A stretch of DNA of 64,000 nucleotides, taken from contig NZ_CP043473.1 in NCBI RefSeq assembly GCF_008275125.1, forward strand, positions 1,674,001 to 1,738,000. Reading direction: 5' to 3'. Position numbers and translations under genes: made by a program. The notes beneath the pieces are model-generated. The model ran no database searches. It was not told where the DNA came from and saw only the letters and a list, made by a program, of their open reading frames with translations. The first letter of the stretch is position 1. Every line of letters starts with the position of its first letter. Origin of the DNA: Chromobacterium paludis (GTDB lineage Bacteria > Pseudomonadota > Gammaproteobacteria > Burkholderiales > Chromobacteriaceae). This document shows, piece after piece, positions 1 to 12,000 of this stretch.

Positions 1-3000
1 TTGGTCAGGTTGAGCTGACCCGCTGCCTGCAGCGTGCCCTTGGCGTTGTCGACGATGGCGGCGTTGAGGTCGAGCTGGCCATTGCCGGCGATCTTGCCTT
101 GGTTGTGCAGCTCGCCCGACACATTCAGGCTGCTCGCCGCGTCCTTCCCTAGCGCTAATATCTGGCCCTTGTCGGCGTTGGTCAGGCTGCTGGCGCTGAG
201 CTGTAAATCCTTGCCGGCTTGGATGCTGCCGCCGACGTTGTCGAGCTGGCCGGCGTTCAATTTGAGCTGGCCATCGCTGCCGACCACGCCGTCGTTGTGC
301 AGCGTATCGCTGACCGTCAGGTCGACGCCCTGGCCGCCGATCAGGCTGCCTTGAGCATTGTTCAGCGTGTGCAGATCGCCCTTCAGTTGGTTTTGCGCAT
401 AAATCTCGCCGGCCTGGTTGCTCAGGCTGTCCGCTTTGACGTTCAGGCTCTGCGCCGCGATGTGGCCGCCGTCGTTGGCCAAACTCGTTTGCTTGGTCAG
501 GTTCAGCGCGCCGGCTGCCTGCAGCGTGCCCTTGGCGTTGTCGACGATGGCGGCGTTGAGGTCGAGCTGGCCATTGCCGGCGATCTTGCCTTGGTTGTGC
601 AGCTCGCCCGACACATTCAGGCTGCTCGCCGCGTCCTTCCCTAGCGCTAATATCTGGCCCTTGTCGGCGTTGGTCAGGCTGCTGGCGCTGAGCTGTAAAT
701 CCTTGCCGGCTTGAATTGAACCGGCTGCATTCTCCAATTTGCCGGCGCTGAGCTTCACTTGGCCATCGCTACCTAGGGTACCGTCGTTATGCAACGTATC
801 GCTGACCGTCAGGTCGATGCCCTGGCCGCCGATCAGGCTGCCGTGGGTGTTGTCGAGGGTCTTCAGTTGGCTGCTGAGTTGACCCTGGGCGTAGATTTCG
901 CCCGCTTGGTTGCTCAGGCTGTCGGCTTTGACGTTCAGGCTCTGCGCCGCGATGTGGCCGCCGTCATTCGTCAGGCTGCTCTGCTTGGTCAGATTGAGCT
1001 GACCCGCCGCTTGCAGCGTGCCCTTGGCGTTGTCGACGGTGGCGGCGTTGAGATCGAGCTGGCCGTTGCCGGCGATCTTGCCTTGGTTGTGCAGTTCGCC
1101 CGACACAGTCAGGCTGCTGGCCGTATCCTTGCCCAGCGCCAGGATTTGGCCCTTGTCGGCATTGTTCAGGCTGCTGGCGCTGAGCTGTAAATCCTTGCCG
1201 GCTTGGATGCTACCGCCGACGTTGTCGAGCTGGCCGGCGTTCAATTTGAGCTGACCGTCGCTACCTAGGGTGCCGTCGTTATGCAACGTATCGCTGACCG
1301 TCAGGTCGACGCCCTGGCCGCCGATCAGGCTGCCGTAGGTGTTGTCGAGGGTCTTCAGTTGGCTGCTCAACGCACCTTGGGCGTAGATTTCGCCCGCTTG
1401 GTTGCTGAGGCTGTCGGCTTTGACGTTCAGGCTCTGCGCCGCGATGTGGCCGCCGTCGTTGGCCAAACTCGTTTGCTTGGTCAGGTTCAGCGCGCCGGCT
1501 GCTTGCAGCGTGCCCTTGGCGTTGTCGACGGTGGCGGCGTTGAGGTCGAGCTGGCCGTTGCCGGCGATCTTGCCTTGGTTGTGCAGATCATTGGCGATCG
1601 TCAGACTGCTGGCGGCGTCCTTGCCCAGCGCCAGGATTTGGCCCTTGTCGGCATTGTTCAGGCTGCTGGCGCTGAGCTGTAAATCCTTGCCGGCTTGGAT
1701 GCTACCGCCGACGTTGTCGAGCTGGCCGGCGTTCAATTTGAGCTGACCGTCGCTACCTAGGGTGCCGTCGTTATGCAACGTATCGCTGACCGTCAGGTCG
1801 ACGCCTTGGCCGCCGATCAGGCTGCCGTGGGTGTTGTCGAGGCTCTTCAGTTGACTGCTCAACGCACCCTGGGCGTAGATTTCGCCCGCCTGATTGCTGA
1901 GGCTGTCGGCTTTGACGTTCAGGCTCTGCGCCGCGATGTGGCCGCCGTCATTCGTCAGGCTGCTCTGCTTGGTCAGATTGAGCTGACCGGCCGCTTGCAA
2001 CGTGCCCTTGGCGTTGTCGACGGTGGCGGCGTTGAGGTCGAGCTGGCCATTGCCGGCGATCTTGCCTTGGTTGTGCAGATCATTGGCGATCGTCAGACTG
2101 CTGGCGGCGTCCTTGCCCAGCGCCAGGATTTGACCGGCGTTGCTCAGGGAACTAGCCGTCAGTTGCAGGTCTTGGCCGGCTTGAATGCTGCCGCCGACGT
2201 TGTCGAGCTTGCCGGCGTTCAATTTGAGCTGGCCATCGCTGCCGACCACGCCGTCGTTGTGCAGCGTATCGCTGACCGTCAGGTCGACGCCCTGGCCGCC
2301 GATCAGGCTGCCGTGGGTGTTGTCGAGGGTCTTCAGTTGGCTGCTCAACGCACCTTGGGCGTAGATTTCGCCTTCTTTATTGCTGAGGCTGTCGGCTTTG
2401 ACGTTCAGGCTCTGCGCCGCGATGTGGCCGCCGTCGTTGGCCAAACTCGTTTGCTTGGTCAGGTTCAGCGCACCGGCTGCTTGCAGCGTGCCCTTGGCGT
2501 TGTCGACGGTGGCGGCGTTGAGGTCGAGCTGGCCGTTGCCGGCGATCTTGCCTTGGTTGTGCAGATCATTGGCAACCGTCAGACTGCTGGCGGCGTCCTT
2601 GCCCAGCGCGAATATCTGGCCCTTGTCGGCATTGCTCAGGCTGCTGGCGCTGAGCTGTAAATCCTTGCCCGCCTGGATGGAGCCGGCCGCATTCTCCAAT
2701 TTGCCAGCGCTGAGCTTCACTTGGCCGTCGCTGCCGACCACGCCGTCGTTGTGCAGCGTATCGCTGACCGTCAGGTCAACGCCTTGGCCGCCGATCAGGC
2801 TGCCGTGCGTGTTGTCGAGGGTCTTCAGTTGGCTGCTCAACGCACCTTGGGCGTAGATTTCGCCTTCTTTATTGCTCAGGCTGTCGGCTTTGACGTTCAG
2901 GCTCTGCGCCGCGATGTGGCCGCCGTCATTCGTCAGGCTGCTCTGCTTGGTCAGATTGAGCTGACCCGCCGCTTGCAGCGTGCCCTTGGCGTTGTCGACG

Positions 3001-6000
3001 GAGGCGGCGTTGAGGTCGAGCTGGCCGTTGCCAGCGATCTTGCCTTGATTGTGCAGATCATTGGCGATCGTCAGACTGCTGGCGGCGTCCTTGCCCAGCG
3101 CCAGGATTTGACCGGCGTTGCTCAGGGAACTAGCCGTCAGTTGCAGGTCTTGGCCGGCTTGAATGCTGCCGCCGACGTTGTCGAGCTTGCCGGCGTTCAA
3201 TTTGAGCTGACCGTCGCTGCCGACCACGCCGTCGTTATGCAACGTATCGCTGACCGTCAGGTCGACGCCCTGGCCGCCGATCAGGCTGCCTTGAGCATTG
3301 TTCAGCGTGTGCAGATCGCCCTTCAGTTGGTTTTGCGCATAAATCTCACCGGCCTGGTTACTCAGGCTATCGGCTTTGACGTTCAGGCTCTGCGCCGCGA
3401 TGTGGCCGCCGTCGTTGGCCAAACTCGTTTGCTTGGTCAGGTTCAGCGCGCCGGCTGCTTGCAGCGTGCCCTTGGCGTTGTCGACGGTGGCGGCGTTGAG
3501 GTCGAGCTGGCCGTTGCCAGCGATCTTGCCTTGGTTGTGCAGATCATTGGCAACCGTCAGACTGCTGGCGGCATCCTTGCCCAGCGCCAGGATTTGGCCC
3601 TTGTCGGCATTGCTCAGGCTTTGCGCCGTCAGCTGCAAATCCTTGCCCGCCTGGACTGAGCCGGCCGCATTCTCCAATTTGCCAGCGCTGAGCTTCACTT
3701 GGCCGTCGCTGCCGACCACGCCGTCGTTGTGCAGCGTATCGCTGACCGTCAGGTCAACGCCTTGGCCGCCGATCAGGCTGCCGTGCCTGTTGTCGAGGGT
3801 CTTCAGTTGGCTGCTCAACGCACCTTGGGCGTAGATTTCGCCCGCCTGATTGCTGAGGCTGTCGGCTTTGACGTTCAGGCTCTGCGCCGCGATGTGGCCG
3901 CCGTCATTCGTCAGGCTGCTCTGCTTGGTCAGATTGAGCTGACCCGCCGCTTGCAGCGTGCCCTTGGCGTTGTCGACGGTGGCGGCGTTGAGATCGAGCT
4001 GGCCGTTGCCGGCGATCTTGCCTTGGTTGTGCAGTTCGCCCGACACAGTCAGGCTGCTGGCCGTATCCTTGCCCAGCGCCAGGATTTGGCCCTTGTCGGC
4101 ATTGTTCAGGCTGCTGGCGCTGAGCTGTAAATCCTTGCCGGCTTGGATGCTACCGCCGACGTTGTCGAGCTGGCCGGCGTTCAATTTGAGCTGACCGTCG
4201 CTGCCGACCACGCCGTCGTTATGCAACGTATCGCTGACCGTCAGGTCGACGCCCTGGCCGCCGATCAGGCTGCCTTGAGCATTGTTCAGCGTGTGCAGAT
4301 CGCCCTTCAGTTGGTTTTGCGCATAAATCTCACCGGCCTGGTTACTCAGGCTATCGGCTTTGACGTTCAGGCTCTGCGCCGCGATGTGGCCGCCGTCGTT
4401 GGCCAAACTCGTTTGCTTGGTCAGGTTCAGCGCGCCGGCTGCTTGCAGCGTGCCCTTGGCGTTGTCGACGGTGGCGGCGTTGAGGTCGAGCTGGCCGTTG
4501 CCGGCGATCTTGCCTTGGTTGTGCAGATCATTGGCGATCGTCAGACTGCTGGCGGCGTCCTTGCCCAGCGCCAGGATTTGGCCCTTGTCGGCATTGCTCA
4601 GGCTTTGCGCCGTCAGCTGCAAATCCTTGCCCGCCTGGACTGAGCCGGCCGCATTCTCCAATTTGCCAGCGCTGAGCTTCACTTGGCCGTCGCTACCTAG
4701 GGTGCCGTCGTTATGCAACGTATCGCTGACCGTCAGGTCGACGCCCTGGCCGCCGATCAGGCTGCCGTGGGTGTTGTCGAGGGTCTTCAGTTGACTGCTC
4801 AACGCACCTTGGGCGTAGATTTCGCCTTCTTTATTGCTCAGGCTGTCGGCTTTGACATTCAAACTCTGCGCCGCGATGTGGCCGCCGTCGTTGGCCAAAC
4901 TCGTTTGCTTGGTCAGGTTCAGCGCGCCGGCCGCCTGCAGCGTGCCCTTGGCGTTGTCGACGGTGGCGGCGTTGAGGTCGAGCTGGCCATTGCCGGCGAT
5001 CTTGCCTTGGTTGTGCAGATCATTGGCGATCGTCAGACTGCTGGCGGCGTCCTTGCCCAGCGCCAGGATTTGACCGGCGTTGCTCAGGGAACTAGCCGTC
5101 AGTTGCAGGTCTTGGCCGGCTTGAATGCTGCCGCCGACGTTGTCGAGCTTGCCGGCGTTCAATTTGAGCTGGCCATCGCTGCCGACCACGCCGTCGTTGT
5201 GCAGCGTATCGCTGACCGTCAGGTCGACGCCCTGGCCGCCGATCAGGCTGCCGTGGGTGTTGTCGAGGGTCTTCAGTTGGCTGCTCAACGCACCTTGGGC
5301 GTAGATTTCGCCCGCTTGGTTGCTGAGGCTGTCGGCTTTGACGTTCAGGCTCTGCGCCGCGATGTGGCCGCCGTCGTTGGCCAAACTCGTTTGCTTGGTC
5401 AGGTTCAGCGCGCCGGCTGCTTGCAGCGTGCCCTTGGCGTTGTCGACCGTCGAAGCGTTGAGGTCGAGCTGGCCGTTGCCAGCGATCTTGCCTTGGTTGT
5501 GCAGATCATTGGCGATGGTCAGGCTGCTGGCGGCGTCCTTGCCCAGCGCCAGGATTTGGCCCTTGTCGGCATTGTTCAGGCTGCTGGCGCTGAGCTGTAA
5601 ATCCTTGCCGGCTTGGATGCTACCGCCGACGTTGTCGAGCTGGCCGGCGTTCAATTTGAGCTGACCGTCGCTACCTAGGGTGCCGTCGTTATGCAACGTA
5701 TCGCTGACCGTCAGGTCGACGCCTTGGCCGCCGATCAGGCTGCCGTGGGTGTTGTCGAGGCTCTTCAGTTGACTGCTCAACGCACCCTGGGCGTAGATTT
5801 CGCCCGCCTGATTGCTGAGGCTGTCGGCTTTGACGTTCAGGCTCTGCGCCGCGATGTGGCCGCCGTCATTCGTCAGGCTGCTCTGCTTGGTCAGATTGAG
5901 CTGACCGGCCGCTTGCAACGTGCCCTTGGCGTTGTCGACGGTGGCGGCGTTGAGGTCGAGCTGGCCATTGCCGGCGATCTTGCCTTGGTTGTGCAGATCA

Positions 6001-9000
6001 TTGGCGATCGTCAGACTGCTGGCGGCGTCCTTGCCCAGCGCCAGGATTTGACCGGCGTTGCTCAGGGAACTAGCCGTCAGTTGCAGGTCTTGGCCGGCTT
6101 GAATGCTGCCGCCGACGTTGTCGAGCTTGCCGGCGTTCAATTTGAGCTGGCCATCGCTGCCGACCACGCCGTCGTTGTGCAGCGTATCGCTGACCGTCAG
6201 GTCGACGCCCTGGCCGCCGATCAGGCTGCCGTGGGTGTTGTCGAGGGTCTTCAGTTGGCTGCTCAACGCACCTTGGGCGTAGATTTCGCCCGCTTGGTTG
6301 CTGAGGCTGTCGGCTTTGACGTTCAGGCTCTGCGCCGCGATGTGGCCGCCGTCGTTGGCCAAACTCGTTTGCTTGGTCAGGTTCAGCGCACCGGCTGCTT
6401 GCAGCGTGCCCTTGGCGTTGTCGACGGTGGCGGCGTTGAGGTCGAGCTGGCCGTTGCCGGCGATCTTGCCTTGGTTGTGCAGATCATTGGCAACCGTCAG
6501 ACTGCTGGCGGCGTCCTTGCCCAGCGCCAGGATTTGGCCCTTGTCGGCATTGCTCAGGCTTTGCGCCGTCAGCTGCAAATCCTTGCCCGCCTGGACTGAG
6601 CCGGCCGCATTCTCCAATTTGCCAGCGCTGAGCTTCACTTGGCCGTCGCTGCCGACCACGCCGTCGTTGTGCAACGTATCGCTGACCGTCAGGTCGACGC
6701 CTTGGCCGCCGATCAGGCTACCGTGCGTGTTGTCGAGGGTCTTCAGTTGGCTGCTCAACGCACCTTGGGCGTAGATTTCGCCTTCTTTATTGCTCAGGCT
6801 GTCGGCTTTGACGTTCAGGCTCTGCGCCGCGATGTGGCCGCCGTCATTCGTCAGGCTGCTCTGCTTGGTCAGATTGAGCTGACCCGCCGCTTGCAGCGTG
6901 CCCTTGGCGTTGTCGACGGAGGCGGCGTTGAGGTCGAGCTGGCCGTTGCCGGCGATCTTGCCTTGGTTGTGCAGATCATTGGCAACCGTCAGACTGCTGG
7001 CGGCGTCCTTGCCCAGCGCCAGGATTTGACCGGCGTTGCTCAGGGAACTAGCCGTCAGTTGCAGGTCTTGGCCGGCTTGAATGCTGCCGCCGACGTTGTC
7101 GAGCTTGCCGGCGTTCAATTTGAGCTGACCGTCGCTGCCGACCACGCCGTCGTTATGCAACGTATCGCTGACCGTCAGGTCGACGCCCTGGCCGCCGATC
7201 AGGCTGCCTTGAGCATTGTTCAGCGTGTGCAGATCGCCCTTCAGTTGGTTTTGCGCATAAATCTCACCGGCCTGGTTACTCAGGCTATCGGCTTTGACGT
7301 TCAGGCTCTGCGCCGCGATGTGGCCGCCGTCGTTGGCCAAACTCGTTTGCTTGGTCAGGTTCAGCGCGCCGGCTGCTTGCAGCGTGCCCTTGGCGTTGTC
7401 GACGGTGGCGGCGTTGAGGTCGAGCTGGCCGTTGCCGGCGATCTTGCCTTGGTTGTGCAGATCATTGGCGATCGTCAGACTGCTGGCGGCGTCCTTGCCC
7501 AGCGCCAGGATTTGGCCCTTGTCGGCATTGCTCAGGCTGCTGGCGCTGAGCTGTAAATCCTTGCCCGCCTGGATGGAGCCGGCCGCATTCTCCAATTTGC
7601 CAGCGCTGAGCTTCACTTGGCCGTCGCTACCTAGGGTGCCGTCGTTATGCAACGTATCGCTGACCGTCAGGTCGACGCCCTGGCCGCCGATCAGGCTGCC
7701 GTGGGTGTTGTCGAGGCTCTTCAGTTGACTGCTCAACGCACCTTGGGCGTAGATTTCGCCTTCTTTATTGCTCAGGCTGTCGGCTTTGACGTTCAGGCTC
7801 TGCGCCGCGATGTGGCCGCCGTCGTTGCTCAGGCTGCTCTGCTTGGTCAGGTTCAGCGCGCCGGCCGCTTGCAACGTGCCCTTGGCGTTGTCGACGGTGG
7901 CGGCGTTGAGATCGAGCTGGCCGTTGCCGGCGATCTTGCCTTGGTTGTGCAGATCATTGGCGATGGTCAGACTGCTGGCGGCGTCCTTGCCCAGCGCTAA
8001 TATCTGGCCCTTGTCGGCATTGCTCAGGCTTTGCGCCGTCAGTTGCAAATCCTTGCCGGCTTGGATACTGCCGCTGGCATTGTCGAGTTGGCCGACGCTG
8101 AGCTTCACTTGGCCGTCGCTGCCGACCACGCCGTCGTTGTGCAACGTATCGCTGACCGTCAGGTCGACGCCTTGGCCGCCGATCAGGCTGCCGTGCGTGT
8201 TGTCGAGGCTCTTCAGTTGGCTGCTCAACGCACCTTGGGCGTAGATTTCGCCTTCTTTATTGCTCAGGCTGTCGGCTTTGACGTTCAGGCTCTGCGCCGC
8301 GATGTGACCGCCGTCGTTGGCCAAACTCGTTTGCTTGGTCAGGTTCAGCGCGCCGGCTGCTTGCAGCGTGCCCTTGGCGTTGTCGACGGTGGCAGCGTTG
8401 AGGTCGAGCTGGCCATTGCCGGCGATCTTGCCTTGGTTGTGCAGATCATTGGCGATCGTCAGACTGCTGGCGGCGTCCTTGCCCAGCGCTAATATCTGGC
8501 CCTTGTCGGCATTGCTCAGGCTTTGCGCCGTCAGTTGCAAATCCTTGCCGGCTTGGATACTGCCGCTGGCATTGTCGAGTTGGCCGACGCTGAGCTTCAC
8601 TTGGCCGTCGCTGCCGACCACGCCGTCGTTGTGCAACGTATCGCTGACCGTCAGGTCGACGCCTTGGCCGCCGATCAGGCTACCGTGCGTGTTGTCGAGG
8701 GTCTTCAGTTGGCTGCTCAACGCACCTTGGGCGTAGATTTCGCCTTCTTTATTGCTCAGGCTGTCGGCTTTGACGTTCAGGCTCTGCGCCGCGATGTGAC
8801 CGCCGTCGTTGGCCAAACTCGTTTGCTTGGTCAGGTTCAGCGCGCCGGCTGCTTGCAGCGTGCCCTTGGCGTTGTCGACGGTGGCAGCGTTGAGGTCGAG
8901 CTGGCCATTGCCGGCGATCTTGCCTTGGTTGTGCAGATCATTGGCGATCGTCAGACTGCTGGCGGCGTCCTTGCCCAGCGCCAGGATTTGGCCGGCGTTG

Positions 9001-12000
9001 CTCAGGGAACTAGCCGTCAGTTGCAGGTCTTGGCCGGCTTGGATGCTGCCGCCGACGTTGTCGAGCTGGCCGGCGTTCAATTTGAGCTGGCCGTCGCTGC
9101 CTAGGGTGCCATCGTTATGCAACGTATCGCTGACCGTCAGGTCGACGCCCTGGCCGCCGATCAGGCTGCCTTGAGCATTGTTCAGCGTGTGCAGATCGCC
9201 CTTCAGTTGGTTTTGCGCATAAATCTCGCCGGCCTGGTTGCTCAGGCTGTCGGCTTTGACGTTCAGGCTCTGCGCCGCGATGTGGCCGCCATCGTTGGCC
9301 AAACTCGTTTGCTTGGTCAGGTTCAGCGCGCCGGCTGCTTGCAGCGTGCCCTTGGCGTTGTCGACGGTGGCGGCGTTGAGATCGAGCTGGCCGTTGCCGG
9401 CGATCTTGCCTTGGTTGTGCAGTTCGCCCGACACAGTCAGGCTGCTGGCCGTATCCTTGCCCAGCGCCAGGATTTGGCCCTTGTCGGCATTGTTCAGGCT
9501 GCTGGCGCTGAGCTGTAAATCCTTGCCCGCCTGGATGGAGCCGGCCGCATTCTCCAATTTGCCAGCACCAAGCTTCACTTGGCCATCGCTGCCGACCACG
9601 CCGTCGTTGTGCAGCGTATCGCTGACCGTCAGGTCGACGCCCTGGCCGCCGATCAGGCTGCCGTGGGTGTTGTCGAGGGTCTTCAGTTGGCTGCTCAACG
9701 CACCTTGGGCGTAGATTTCGCCTTCTTTATTGCTCAGGCTGTCGGCTTTGACGTTCAGGCTCTGCGCCGCGATGTGGCCGCCGTCGTTGGCCAAACTCGT
9801 TTGCTTGGTCAGGTTCAGCGCACCGGCTGCTTGCAGCGTGCCCTTGGCGTTGTCGACGGTGGCGGCGTTGAGGTCGAGCTGGCCGTTGCCGGCGATCTTG
9901 CCTTGGTTGTGCAGATCATTGGCAACCGTCAGACTGCTGGCGGCGTCCTTGCCCAGCGCGAATATCTGGCCCTTGTCGGCATTGCTCAGGCTGCTGGCGC
10001 TGAGCTGTAAATCCTTGCCCGCCTGGATGGAGCCGGCCGCATTCTCCAATTTGCCAGCGCTGAGCTTCACTTGGCCGTCGCTGCCGACCACGCCGTCGTT
10101 GTGCAGCGTATCGCTGACCGTCAGGTCAACGCCTTGGCCGCCGATCAGGCTGCCGTGCGTGTTGTCGAGGGTCTTCAGTTGGCTGCTCAACGCACCTTGG
10201 GCGTAGATTTCGCCTTCTTTATTGCTCAGGCTGTCGGCTTTGACGTTCAGGCTCTGCGCCGCGATGTGGCCGCCGTCATTCGTCAGGCTGCTCTGCTTGG
10301 TCAGGTTCAGCGCGCCGGCCGCTTGCAGCGTGCCCTTGGCGTTGTCGACGGTGGCGGCGTTGAGGTCGAGCTGGCCATTGCCGGCGATCTTGCCTTGGTT
10401 GTGCAGATCATTGGCGATGGTCAGACTGCTGGCGGCGTCCTTGCCCAGCGCCAGGATTTGGCCCTTGTCGGCGTTGCTCAGGCTGCTGGCGCTGAGCTGT
10501 AAATCCTTGCCCGCCTGGATGGAGCCGGCCGCATTCTCCAATTTGCCAGCGCTGAGCTTCACTTGGCCGTCGCTACCTAGGGTGCCGTCGTTATGCAACG
10601 TATCGCTGACCGTCAGGTCGACGCCCTGGCCGCCGATCAGGCTGCCGTGCGTGTTGTCGAGGGTCTTCAGTTGGCTGCTCAACGCACCTTGGGCGTAGAT
10701 TTCGCCTTCTTTATTGCTGAGGCTGTCGGCTTTGACGTTCAGGCTCTGCGCCGCGATGTGGCCGCCGTCGTTGCTCAGGCTGCTCTGCTTGGTCAGGTTC
10801 AGCGCGCCGGCTGCTTGCAGCGTGCCCTTGGCGTTGTCGACGGTGGCGGCGTTGAGATCGAGCTGGCCGTTGCCGGCGATCTTGCCTTGGTTGTGCAGAT
10901 CATTGGCGATGGTCAGACTGCTGGCGGCGTCCTTGCCCAGCGCTAATATCTGGCCCTTGTCGGCATTGCTCAGGCTTTGCGCCGTCAGTTGCAAATCCTT
11001 GCCGGCTTGGATACTGCCGCTGGCATTGTCGAGTTGGCCGACGCTGAGCTTCACTTGGCCGTCGCTGCCGACCACGCCGTCGTTGTGCAACGTATCGCTG
11101 ACCGTCAGGTCGACGCCTTGGCCGCCGATCAGGCTGCCTTGAGCATTGTTCAGCGTGTGCAGATCGCCCTTCAGTTGGTTTTGCGCATAAATCTCACCGG
11201 CCTGGTTACTCAGGCTATCGGCTTTGACGTTCAGGCTCTGCGCCGCGATGTGGCCGCCGTCGTTGCTCAGGCTGCTCTGCTTGGTCAGGTTCAGCGCGCC
11301 GGCTGCTTGCAGCGTGCCCTTGGCGTTGTCGACGGTGGCGGCGTTGAGATCGAGCTGGCCGTTGCCGGCGATCTTGCCTTGGTTGTGCAGATCATTGGCG
11401 ATCGTCAGACTGCTGGCGGCGTCCTTGCCCAGCGCTAATATCTGGCCCTTGTCGGCATTGCTCAGGCTGCTGGCGCTGAGCTGTAAATCCTTGCCGGCTT
11501 GGATGCTGCCGCCGACGTTGTCGAGCTGGCCGGCGTTCAATTTGAGCTGACCGTCGCTACCTAGGGTGCCATCGTTATGCAACGTATCGCTGACCGTCAG
11601 GTCGACGCCCTGGCCGCCGATCAGGCTGCCTTGAGCATTGTTCAGCGTGTGCAGATCGCCCTTCAGTTGGTTTTGCGCATAAATCTCACCGGCCTGGTTA
11701 CTCAGGCTATCGGCTTTGACGTTCAGGCTCTGCGCCGCGATGTGGCCGCCGTCGTTGCTCAGGCTGCTCTGCTTGGTCAGGTTCAGCGCGCCGGCTGCTT
11801 GCAGCGTGCCCTTGGCGTTGTCGACGGTGGCGGCGTTGAGATCGAGCTGGCCGTTGCCGGCGATCTTGCCTTGGTTGTGCAGATCATTGGCGATGGTCAG
11901 ACTGCTGGCGGCGTCCTTGCCCAGCGCTAATATCTGGCCCTTGTCGGCATTGCTCAGGCTTTGCGCCGTCAGTTGCAAATCCTTGCCGGCTTGGATACTG